Part shown: positions 1-6,381 of the stretch, in pieces
How the letters are laid out: each line of letters begins with the position of its first letter
Position numbering within the stretch: the first letter of the stretch is position 1
From: DASPXY01 sp038227745
Lineage (GTDB): Bacteria > Planctomycetota > Planctomycetia > Gemmatales > Gemmataceae
Direction of reading: 5' to 3'
Length of the DNA stretch: 10,748 nt
Assembly (NCBI GenBank): GCA_038227745.1
Contig: JBBRPS010000321.1
Coordinates: forward strand, 1 to 10,748
Made by a program: the position numbers and the translations under genes
Notes under the pieces: generated by a model
What the model was told of the DNA's origin: nothing
Databases searched by the model: none
What the model saw: only the letters and a program-made list of their open reading frames with translations

Positions 1-167
1 CGTCTCGGTCGGAACGGCCTTCCGCCCACAGCGGGGTTGCTTACTGCTGCTGGTGATGTGCTGTTTCATGGGTCGTTACGCCCTTCGGTTGATCAGTGGG
101 TGTGGCGCCCGCGGCCGGCTGAGTCCGGTAGCGGGCCGCGGGTACACGGGACGGCGGCGTCCGCTCA

Positions 168-182
168 AGCGATTAAATCGCT
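168..182. repeat. 15-bp palindrome, possible operator
   Basis: AGCGATT-A-AATCGCT is a perfect inverted repeat with 7-bp arms around one central base. The arms are too close together to form an RNA hairpin, so a dimeric DNA-binding protein would be the natural reader. It is an AT-rich spot in GC-rich surroundings. It lies 265 bp upstream of the nearest start codon, which is far for a classical operator. The function is unknown. Confidence 0.3.
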
Positions 183-242
183 AGCAATTGCCGAGAGGAA
201 CGGGTGAACGAGTACATGAGTTTGCCGCTGAGGGGTGCGCCT

Positions 243-265
243 GGGCCGGGATGGTGTCCCGGCCC
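243..265. other. GC-rich hairpin, 9-bp stem and 5-nt loop
   Basis: GGGCCGGGA (243-251) pairs perfectly with TCCCGGCCC (257-265) across the loop TGGTG. The stem should be very stable as RNA in either direction. No T-run follows on either side, so it is not a standard intrinsic terminator. It could end a transcript entering from the left, or it could be part of a structured leader. Confidence 0.35.
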
Positions 266-370
266 CGCTCGCTCGACAGGTCAAGGCCCCCCGCAATCCT
301 TAAAGTTAGAGGGTGCAAGGGCCGCCAGGGATTCGGGAAAGCGGGAGCGTCGGGGAGGGGACACCTTCCC

Positions 371-400
371 TTGCCTGAAGGGGAACAGCCCCGCTATGCT
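371..400 (+). promoter_or_regulatory. Possible sigma70-type promoter for the DUF4404-like gene
   Basis: TTGCCT at 371-376 and TATGCT at 395-400 are separated by 18 nt and together match 8 of 12 consensus positions. They lie about 50 nt upstream of the start codon at 447. Chance matches of this quality are common, so this is only a candidate. Confidence 0.25.
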
Positions 401-446
401 TTCCAATGATCCAGGAACGAAGGCCATTTTCCGAAAGGGTGCCGTC

Positions 447-812
447 ATGGCCGAGCAACTGCCGCCGAACTCATCCTTCCCGCCGGAGGTCCGGGAGAGC
501 CTGCAAAAGGTCAGCAGGCTGCTGCACGAGGCGCGCCACCTGGGGCCGGAGGCGCAGCGGACGCTGGCCGACCTCGTGGACGAACTGGCGAACGCCCTGG
601 CGGCCGGCGGCGTGTCCGCGGCGGAGGCGGCGCACCTCAGCGAGCGCACCGCCCGGCTGCTGGAGGCAGTCGAGGGGCAACACGACGAGGGCGTGCTGAA
701 CGCCGCCCGCGAGCGCCTCGAGGAGGCGGTCGTCGGCGCGGAGTCGCGGGCCCCGGTGGTGGCCGGTGTCGCGCGGCGGCTGCTCGACGCGCTGGCGAAC
801 CTGGGCATTTGA
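447..812 (+). CDS. DUF4404-like small helical protein
   Basis: This encodes a 121-residue soluble protein made almost entirely of charged, leucine- and alanine-rich helices, with no signal peptide or membrane segment. The C-terminal part (roughly residues 85-121, E-R-L-E-E-A-V through A-R-R-L-L-D-A-L-A-N-L-G-I) resembles the end of DUF4404 proteins, small bacterial helical proteins of unknown function that often finish in 'LxxLGI'. That assignment is from memory of the family and is not searched. The ATG at 447 is chosen because AAAGGG (434-439) lies 7 nt upstream and because the open frame before it reads as low-complexity filler. A perfect hairpin begins at the base after the stop codon. 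The large TPR gene follows 217 nt later, far enough for its own promoter. No function can be assigned. Confidence 0.72.
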   Translation: MAEQLPPNSSFPPEVRESLQKVSRLLHEARHLGPEAQRTLADLVDELANALAAGGVSAAEAAHLSERTARLLEAVEGQHDEGVLNAARERLEEAVVGAESRAPVVAGVARRLLDALANLGI

Positions 813-859
813 CCTGTTTAGCCGCGAGGTGAGCCAGATCCCGCTCGCGGCTAAACAGG
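813..859 (+). terminator. 16-bp perfect hairpin directly after a stop codon
   Basis: CCTGTTTAGCCGCGAG (813-828) and its exact reverse complement (844-859) flank a 15-nt loop. The first arm starts at the base after the TGA of the DUF4404-like gene. Such placement suggests transcript ending or 3'-end protection. No T-run follows the second arm, so it is not a textbook Rho-independent terminator. It could also be a REP-like dispersed palindrome. I see only one copy in this window. Confidence 0.55.
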
Positions 860-909
860 CGGAACTCGGCCGGCGACCGTATAGGCCCAAAGATTGTGAA
901 AGAATTGTG

Positions 910-938
910 TTGACGTCTGCGCACGGTAAAGAAACAAT
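910..938 (+). promoter_or_regulatory. Candidate promoter for the TPR gene
   Basis: TTGACG (910-915), a 17-nt spacer and AACAAT (933-938) match the sigma70 consensus at 5 of 6 and 4 of 6 positions. The surrounding stretch (about 890-950) is clearly more AT-rich than its neighbours. It lies about 90 nt upstream of the start codon, leaving room for a 5' leader. No experimental support is visible in sequence. Confidence 0.35.
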
Positions 939-1013
939 CAACCGTTGGTAGAGCCGCATTCGACCCAACCGCCCGGTACCCGAGCCGAACAGGTGTTGTC
1001 GGCCTGGAGCCTC

Positions 1014-1020
1014 AAGGGAG
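1014..1020 (+). promoter_or_regulatory. Ribosome binding site of the TPR gene
   Basis: AAGGGAG lies 9 nt before the ATG at 1030. It is a good Shine-Dalgarno match and fixes the start codon, which also begins the conserved zinc-ribbon motif. Confidence 0.65.
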
Positions 1021-1029
1021 TAGCCAATC

Positions 1030-4000
1030 ATGCCGATCAGGTTTCGCTGCTCGTGCTGCCAGCAACCCATGGCGATCGCTCACCGCAAGGCGGGGACGTC
1101 CGTGACTTGCGCCCAGTGCAACGCGGCGCTGACCGTTCCCGCCGTGTCGGATAGCGCGCTCGACTCGCTGCGCAGGCGCAGGCGAGACAACGACAGTGAC
1201 CCCCCGGTGCCGTGGTTCGTGGACAGTAACCCCCCGGTGCCGTGGTTCGTGACGGCACCAGGGCCCAACCTCGCGCCGCCGGCGCCGGAGGAAGGTACTC
1301 CCCTTCCGGCCCCCTCTGCCCCCTTCCCGGCTTCCAGTCCCGAGGGGAGCGCGGCGCTCCCGACCGACATTGACCTCAAAGAACCATCCGGCCCCGACGC
1401 GCCGGATCGGCGCTCGCCGCGCCGGCGGGCGCTCGCGCTGGCGGCGCTCCTGCTGCTGTTGCTGCTGATCCCCGGCCTGCTGCTCACGATCGGCTCGAGC
1501 CGGCGCGAGGACGGACTGACGATGGCGGCCGGTAAGTCGGCGGCGCCCTCCGAGTCACGGGCCTTCCTGATGGACAGGATGCCTGGTCCCGACGGGAAAG
1601 CAGCCGCTGGCGTCCAGACACTCGCAGACCCATTGCTGCTCAAGGACCGGCTGCCGGTCAAGGGTCCGCTGCCGGGCAAGGGTCCGTCCCTGCGGCCTCT
1701 CCTCGGGGAGGAAGGGCCGCCGGTCGTGATTCCCCCGAAACCGCGCCCGGGGAAACAGCCACCCGTCCGCCCCCGCGTCGAGAGCGAGGACGAGTTGTAC
1801 CGTGCCGCGCTGAAGACGGCCGGAGATGCTCTTGCCGGTCAGCACTTCGAGCAGGCCATCACCTGGTACAAGATCGCCGGCAAGATTCGCACGGGCGACG
1901 AGGTCGTCCAGGGCCTGTTCCTGGCCGAACAGGGCCGCCTGGAGGCCCACGCCCGTGCGGAGGCGAGAAGTAAGCAACGCGAGCAGGAGAAACGACTCGC
2001 TCTCTACGGACAGTGGATGTTGAGCGGCCAGTCCGCCCGCTCTCTGGGCGAGTTCGACCGGGCCATCACCGCGTTCACGGAGGCCCTGAAACTGTTCCCC
2101 GAGGACGTGCATGCCGGCGAGTTGCTGGTCCAGACCAAACAGAAACGCGACCGGCCCACCGAGCTCGCCCGGCTCGCCGACGACCGCAACCAGGACGCGA
2201 CAGCCCAGGAGAAGGGGGCGCAGTACCGCAGCGCCTTGCAGGCGGGCTGGGAGTCCATGCGCCTGGGGAAGTTCGCCGCCGCCAAGAGTTCGTTCGCCTA
2301 CGCACTCACCCTGCGGCCGGAGGACAGTGAGGCGAACACCGGCCTGGGGAACGCGCTCGAGCATTACAAAGTCAAGAAGTGGCAGGAGGAGCGGCGGGAG
2401 GAAGAGCAGTGGCAACGCCACCGCGAGGAGTTGGCCCGGGAGGAGGAGAAGCAGAAGGCGAAGGAGTACCAGACATTCCTGGCCCTCGGTCGACAGGCCC
2501 AGGAGCAGCGCCGTCCCGGGGAGGCGCTTGGCCTGTTCATCCAGGCCCTGGAGGCGCGGCCGGACGACCCCACGGCGCTGTCCCTGCGCGACGAGGCGCT
2601 CGAGGCCCGCGACAGGCTCTTCGCCCAGCGGGAGCGGGAGGAGAAGAAACGGGCGGAGGCGCAGGCCCTCGCCGCCGCTGTGGCCGCACAGAAGCTGGAG
2701 CGGCTCCGGCTGGAGCAGGCGGTCCTAAAGAAGGAAGAGGACGGGCGGCGCAAGGCGGCGGAGTTCAGGCAGTTCCTCATCGACGGCCAGCTGGCCCTCG
2801 CCGGCGGCAAATTCGCCGACGCGCTGGCCTTGCTCGACCGCGCCGGTGCGCTCCAACCCGACGACCCCGCGGTGCGCGCTCTGCAGCAGGAAGCGAGCAA
2901 ACGGAAGGGCGAGCCCGACACGGCCCGGCAGCAGCTCAAGGAAATCATCGCGGCGCAGGCCCTGGCGCGGGAGGAGTCGGCGCGGCGAAAACTCGAGAAG
3001 CGACAGCTCCTCCTGGCTGAGCAGGCCGCGAAGGAGCAGGAGCAGCGCCGGGCCGCCACGTACAAGCGCTTCCTCGAGAACGGCAAGCGCGCCTTCGATC
3101 AGCACGCCTTCGCCGACGCCGCCGACCAGTTCACCGCCGCCCTGCGCGTCCGGCCGGGCGATGCGCCGACCGCCGGTCTGCTCGAAAAAGCCCGGCAGCA
3201 GAGCGAGGCGCACCTGAAGGCCATCGCCGCGAAGAAGGAGGAGCGGGAGCGACAACTGGCCACCGCGGCCAAGGAAGCCCAGCAGAAAAAGGAGGCCCTT
3301 GATCGGGCTCGGGCGGAGCAGCAGGCGCAGGCGCAGGCCGCCCGCAAGGTCCGAGAGTTCGAGCAGTTCCTCATTGACGGCCGGCTGGCTCTGAGCAAGG
3401 GCAAGACAGACACCGCCCTGGGTCTCTTCGCCAAGGCCCGGAAACTTCAACCCGACGACCCTGGCCTGGCGGGCCTGCTCGAGCAGGCCCACCAGCGCCA
3501 GGAAAAGGTCCGCACCGCCCAGGCCGAGAAGGCGAAATTGCAGGCCCGCGAGGATGCCCGCAGGGAGGAGCAGCGCCAGCTCGCTCGGGCGAAGAAGGAG
3601 CAGCAGGACAAGGACCGCCGGGCGGAGCAGTCCGCCCGGCAGCGGTCCGAGGACTACAAGAACGCCCTCAAACACGGCCTCGCCGCCCTGGCCCAGGGCA
3701 AGCCGCGCAGCGCGCTCGTGGCGTTCCGCGAAGCGCTGCTGCTGCGGCCCGGCGACGACGAGGCGGGCGCGGGACTGCGGCAGGCCGAGCAAGACGACGC
3801 GCGGCTGCTGGCGGACGCCCAGCAGAAGGCGACAGAGCAGGAACAGGAGCGACAGCGCCTGCTCGCGCAGCAAAAAGCCAGACGGCTGGCCGGGGAGTAT
3901 GACCAGTTCATGAAGTACGGCCAGGAGGCTCTGCTCAAGGGCCGGCTCGATGCCGCCGCCGGCGCCTTCACCGAGGCCCTGCAGCGGGTCCCCGCCGACG

Positions 4001-4092
4001 CCGAGGCCGAGGCTGGCCTGACCAGGGCCCGGGGGCTGCTGGCCCGGGCGAATGAGGCGGCTGCGCAGGCGGCGCAGGAGCGGCGCCGGTAG
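1030..4092 (+). CDS. Zinc-ribbon, single-pass membrane, multi-TPR protein (ends at an in-frame TAG)
   Basis: This 1020-residue protein is probably a membrane-anchored scaffold. Residues 1-36 form a zinc ribbon (C7-x2-C10, C27-x2-C30) of a type common at the N-termini of planctomycete proteins. Residues 40-130 are proline-rich and contain a tandem 10-residue duplication. Residues 133-154 form one leucine-rich membrane segment preceded by a run of arginines (R-R-S-P-R-R-R), which predicts a cytoplasmic N-terminus and an extracytoplasmic remainder. After another proline-rich linker, nine TPR-like hairpins begin near residues 256, 324, 398, 478, 578, 678, 776, 874 and 955. They share a pattern close to F-L-x-x-G-x-x-A-L...A-L-x-x-P-x-D, and long Glu/Lys/Gln/Arg-rich helices join them. 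TPRs bind other proteins; no catalytic motif is visible. The reading frame ends at TAG (4090-4092), but the same repeat architecture continues in frame to 4611, so the gene is probably interrupted or read through. The partner and process are unknown. Confidence 0.85.
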   Translation: MPIRFRCSCCQQPMAIAHRKAGTSVTCAQCNAALTVPAVSDSALDSLRRRRRDNDSDPPVPWFVDSNPPVPWFVTAPGPNLAPPAPEEGTPLPAPSAPFPASSPEGSAALPTDIDLKEPSGPDAPDRRSPRRRALALAALLLLLLLIPGLLLTIGSSRREDGLTMAAGKSAAPSESRAFLMDRMPGPDGKAAAGVQTLADPLLLKDRLPVKGPLPGKGPSLRPLLGEEGPPVVIPPKPRPGKQPPVRPRVESEDELYRAALKTAGDALAGQHFEQAITWYKIAGKIRTGDEVVQGLFLAEQGRLEAHARAEARSKQREQEKRLALYGQWMLSGQSARSLGEFDRAITAFTEALKLFPEDVHAGELLVQTKQKRDRPTELARLADDRNQDATAQEKGAQYRSALQAGWESMRLGKFAAAKSSFAYALTLRPEDSEANTGLGNALEHYKVKKWQEERREEEQWQRHREELAREEEKQKAKEYQTFLALGRQAQEQRRPGEALGLFIQALEARPDDPTALSLRDEALEARDRLFAQREREEKKRAEAQALAAAVAAQKLERLRLEQAVLKKEEDGRRKAAEFRQFLIDGQLALAGGKFADALALLDRAGALQPDDPAVRALQQEASKRKGEPDTARQQLKEIIAAQALAREESARRKLEKRQLLLAEQAAKEQEQRRAATYKRFLENGKRAFDQHAFADAADQFTAALRVRPGDAPTAGLLEKARQQSEAHLKAIAAKKEERERQLATAAKEAQQKKEALDRARAEQQAQAQAARKVREFEQFLIDGRLALSKGKTDTALGLFAKARKLQPDDPGLAGLLEQAHQRQEKVRTAQAEKAKLQAREDARREEQRQLARAKKEQQDKDRRAEQSARQRSEDYKNALKHGLAALAQGKPRSALVAFREALLLRPGDDEAGAGLRQAEQDDARLLADAQQKATEQEQERQRLLAQQKARRLAGEYDQFMKYGQEALLKGRLDAAAGAFTEALQRVPADAEAEAGLTRARGLLARANEAAAQAAQERRR
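1192..1251 (+). repeat. Tandem 30-bp direct repeat (two copies)
   Basis: Bases 1192-1221 and 1222-1251 are adjacent copies that differ at one base (G1198 versus A1228). They encode D-S-D-P-P-V-P-W-F-V followed by D-S-N-P-P-V-P-W-F-V in the proline-rich linker between the zinc ribbon and the membrane segment. The near identity suggests a recent in-frame duplication, such as replication slippage. Copy number may vary between strains. Confidence 0.9.
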
Positions 4093-4611
4093 CAGCAGGC
4101 AGCGCAAGAGGCCCAGGCGAAAGCCCTCGCCGACGCCAGGGCGAAGGCCGCCGCGCTGCAGGCGCAGGCCGCGGCGCTGCGAGCGAAAGCCGACCCGGCC
4201 GACCAGCTCCGCCGGTTCCTCGCCACCGGCCGCGCGGCGGTCGAGCTGAGGCGGCTCGAGGCGGCTGCCCTGGCCCTGGCCGAGGCGCGGAAACTCGCCC
4301 CCAGCGAACCCGCCGTGGCGGCCCTCGAACAGAGCCTGGAGCTGGCCCGCAAGATCGTCCAGGCAGACGAGGAAACGGCGAGAAGACTGGCCCGTCAGGA
4401 ACTGCTGACGACCTTCCCACTGGCCGCTCGCGAGCGGCAAGAGATCCAGCAGGCCAAGGTCGCGCTGCACCTGGAAGCGGGACGCCGCCTTCTGGACGAG
4501 GGCCGCCGCGCGGAAGCCGCGCGCGAGTTCGAGGCTGTCCTGCGGCTGGTGCCCGACCATCCCGCCGCCCGCGCCGACCTGGAAAAAAGTCGCGCGCAAG
4601 GGCCGAGGTGA
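4093..4611 (+). pseudogene. In-frame continuation of the TPR protein after the TAG codon
   Basis: These 172 codons continue in the frame of the upstream TPR gene with no gap. They begin Q-Q-A-A-Q-E-A-Q with the same Ala/Gln/Glu-rich helical linker. Two more TPR-like units follow, near codons 1058 (D-Q-L-R-R-F-L-A-T-G) and 1140 of the joined protein, and the frame ends at TGA (4609-4611). The joined product would have 1193 residues, counting the TAG as one. I see no ribosome binding site or credible start near the 5' end. A GTG at 4315 could be called as a start of a 98-residue product, but it cuts into a repeat. The simplest reading is a 3' fragment cut off by a C-to-T change (CAG to TAG). 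Programmed readthrough and sequencing error are alternatives. Confidence 0.7.
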
Positions 4612-4626
4612 CGCCTGGACGCGCTG

Positions 4627-6189
4627 TCACCGGGGGGCTTCCGCCTCGCGCACGACGAGGCGCTGCCCCGGCGTGACGTGCTCGCGCACCACGCGCGTCC
4701 TGGTCGCGGGGAAGAACACCTCCACCCGGTACACCGACGCTGCCTTCCCCAGCCCGAAGTGGGCCTCTAGCGGCGAGCAGCGCCCGTAGCCCGAGCCGGA
4801 CTGGATCTGGCGGAACCCGACGAGCCGCGTGCGTGTCGCCCCCGAGGTATACACCGTGACCTGCGCCCCGATGCCGTCGCGGTTGCTCTTGCCGCCGACG
4901 GCCTTGACGCGCAGCCAGTCCTTGCCGTTCGTCTCGTTGCGGTACAGCACGGGCTGACTGTAGAAATTGACGAGCAGCAAATCGAGGTCGCCATCGTTGT
5001 CGAAATCGGCGGCGGCGAGACACACACAGTTCGCCTCGTGCTTGACGCCCCACTCCTTCGCCACGTCGCGCCAGTTCTTGCCGTCGGTCCGGCTCCACAG
5101 CGGGTTGCCGCCCTTGCTCGTCGCCCAGCGGTTGCCGCTCTCCGCATCCACCGCCACATAGATGTCCGCCAGGCCGTCGTGGTCGAGATCCTCGATGACC
5201 GCATCGTGGCCGAGGGTTTTGAGCTGGGAGGGCGGCACATCGAGCGGCGTGAACTTGCCCTTGCCGTCGCCCCGGTAGAGCAGGTTCGGCTCGACGGTGT
5301 GCTTCATCTTCAGCAGTTGCGGCTCGGTGTAGTTGGCGCCCGAGAGCCAGGAGTCGGTGGTCACGTACAGGTCGAGCAGACCGCGGTTGAAGACGTCGGC
5401 GAAGACGCAGCCGACCGACGAGGCGCGCCGTCCCAGCCCCGCCGCGGCGGTCACGTCGCGGAACTTGCCGCCGCCAAGGTTCTTGAACAGGGCACTGGGC
5501 TGCGACTGGTAACAGGTCACGAACAGATCGTCGAGGCCATCGCCGTCCGCGTCGCCGAAGGCGCAGCCGAGGCTGTGGCGGCCCTTCAACTCGACGCCGG
5601 CCTGTGCCGCGATGTCGGTGAAGGTGCCGTCGCGGTTGTTGCGGAAGAGGCGGTTGGAGCCGTCGGGGCAGGTGACGTACAGGTCGGGGTAGCCGTCGCC
5701 GTCCACGTCACTCCAGGCGCAGGAGCGGGCCGGCGTCTTGACCAGCACGCCCGCCCGGGCGCTGACGTCGGTAAAGGTGCCGTTGCCGTTGTTGCGGTAC
5801 AGGCGGCTGGCGCCGCCACGCACCGAGGTCAGGTACAGGTCGGGCTTGCCGTCGCCGTCGAAGTCCGCGACCGCGGCGCCGGTGCCCTCACCCTCGAAGC
5901 TCTCCAGGCCGGAGCCCTTCGTCACGTCGGCGAAGCGCAGGCCGCCGAGGTTGCGGAAGTAATAAACGTGCGGCTTGCCGAAGGTCGGGATGACGACGTC
6001 GGGCAGGCCGTCGCCGTCGAAGTCCGCGACGGCGATGGCGTGCGGGTTGGTGCCGCCGACGCCGGTGTTGGCTGCGATCTTGAGGCCGGAGGCGGCGGTC
6101 ACGTCGGTGAAGCGCGGCAAAGCCGGCCGCGGCTGCGCGAAGGCGAGGAGGGCGGGGGCGAGCACGGCGAGGACGGCGAGGGAGCGCAT
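4627..6189 (-). CDS. Secreted FG-GAP/VCBS beta-propeller protein with C-terminal ASPIC/UnbV domain (CRTAC-like)
   Basis: This encodes 520 residues. A short signal peptide (1-18, ending A-F-A before Q19) sends it across the membrane. Seven FG-GAP/VCBS-type repeats follow, recognisable by D-x-D-x-D-G-x-x-D calcium loops at residues 56-64, 109-117, 161-169, 213-221, 334-342 and 395-403. A degenerate fifth copy lies at 265-273 (D-V-F-N-R-G-L-L-D). Seven repeats fit one seven-bladed propeller. The C-terminal 100 residues, with G-I-G-A-Q-V (439-444) and Q-S-G-S-G-Y-G...S-P-L-E-A-H-F-G-L-G (463-481), match the ASPIC/UnbV domain that ends CRTAC-type proteins. The family is extracellular and probably binds calcium and ligands; its role in planctomycetes is not established. 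The start at 6189 is preferred over 6291 because it begins the signal peptide and has AGAGGAA 6 nt upstream. The stop lies 15 nt from the end of the convergent TPR frame. Confidence 0.9.
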   Translation of the reverse strand: MRSLAVLAVLAPALLAFAQPRPALPRFTDVTAASGLKIAANTGVGGTNPHAIAVADFDGDGLPDVVIPTFGKPHVYYFRNLGGLRFADVTKGSGLESFEGEGTGAAVADFDGDGKPDLYLTSVRGGASRLYRNNGNGTFTDVSARAGVLVKTPARSCAWSDVDGDGYPDLYVTCPDGSNRLFRNNRDGTFTDIAAQAGVELKGRHSLGCAFGDADGDGLDDLFVTCYQSQPSALFKNLGGGKFRDVTAAAGLGRRASSVGCVFADVFNRGLLDLYVTTDSWLSGANYTEPQLLKMKHTVEPNLLYRGDGKGKFTPLDVPPSQLKTLGHDAVIEDLDHDGLADIYVAVDAESGNRWATSKGGNPLWSRTDGKNWRDVAKEWGVKHEANCVCLAAADFDNDGDLDLLLVNFYSQPVLYRNETNGKDWLRVKAVGGKSNRDGIGAQVTVYTSGATRTRLVGFRQIQSGSGYGRCSPLEAHFGLGKAASVYRVEVFFPATRTRVVREHVTPGQRLVVREAEAPR

Positions 6190-6195
6190 GATGTG

Positions 6196-6202
6196 TTCCT
6201 CT
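6196..6202 (-). promoter_or_regulatory. Ribosome binding site deciding the start of the FG-GAP gene
   Basis: On the minus strand AGAGGAA lies 6 nt upstream of the ATG at 6189. This supports the start at the signal peptide over the longer open frame that begins at 6291 and would run through the inverted-repeat element. Confidence 0.65.
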
Positions 6203-6207
6203 GTATC

Positions 6208-6376
6208 TCTTTCTCTCCTCGACCTCGCTTCGGGGGCGAGGGGTCGTTGAAGCGAGCGCGAAACGGCAAGCCAGGCGCGCTCCGTCGGCACAGCGCACCT
6301 GGCTTGCCGTTTCGCGCTCGCCGCGCGCCTCTTGACGCCGGCCCCTCACCCTCAAAACGGGGCGACGGGAGAAAGA
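6208..6376. repeat. 169-bp nested inverted-repeat element filling an intergenic region
   Basis: The inner arms 6252-6275 and 6298-6321 are perfect 24-bp complements. They extend to 30 bp per arm (6252-6281/6292-6321) with one C/A mismatch around a 10-nt loop. Outer arms 6208-6243 and 6342-6376 are imperfect complements: both begin TCTTTCTC and end GAGGGG when read toward the centre, with roughly two thirds of positions matching. Together they fill nearly all of the 192 bp between the aminotransferase stop and the FG-GAP start. No transposase is present. The nested symmetry suggests a non-autonomous mobile repeat (MITE- or REP-like). As RNA it would form a very stable hairpin that could limit readthrough between the two genes. 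No T-run follows, so it is not a standard terminator. Confidence 0.75.
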
Positions 6377-6381
6377 ATCAG

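Larger units (their letters stand above)
1..446. other. Gene-free leader region with GC-rich hairpins
   Basis: I find no convincing gene here. A plus frame that joins the DUF4404-like gene is open from 204, but its translation is low-complexity and rich in G, P and R, so it is unlikely to be coding. The region holds inverted repeats: a 9-bp stem at 108-116/134-142 with a 17-nt loop, a 15-bp near-palindrome at 168-182, and a 9-bp stem at 243-251/257-265 with a 5-nt loop. None is followed by a T-run, so they are not canonical intrinsic terminators. I looked for the conserved cores of RNase P RNA, tmRNA and SRP RNA and did not recognise any. The region could hold the 3' end of an upstream transcript, a regulatory leader or an unknown structured RNA. 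Confidence 0.4.

Noticed and set aside
204..446. Upstream extension of the DUF4404-like gene, and the overlapping frame from 188
   Set aside because: The translation is low-complexity G/P/R-rich sequence crossing strong hairpins, and the start at 447 has its own ribosome binding site and begins the recognisable protein.
1192..1251. CRISPR-like direct repeat
   Set aside because: There are only two copies with no spacer between them, and they lie within a coding frame.
4090..4098. Known viral-type readthrough context around the TAG
   Set aside because: TAG-CAG fits the first part of the tobamovirus motif (UAG-CAR-YYA) but the next codon is CAG, and that motif is described for eukaryotic ribosomes. 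It gives no support for readthrough here.
2725..4599. 624-codon open frame on the minus strand opposite the TPR gene
   Set aside because: It is a GC-rich antisense shadow: its Leu/Gly/Arg-rich translation mirrors the repeat codons of the TPR gene and has no recognisable domain.
6190..6291. 34-residue N-terminal extension of the FG-GAP protein
   Set aside because: It would be translated from the inverted-repeat element and would bury the signal peptide. A good ribosome binding site supports 6189.
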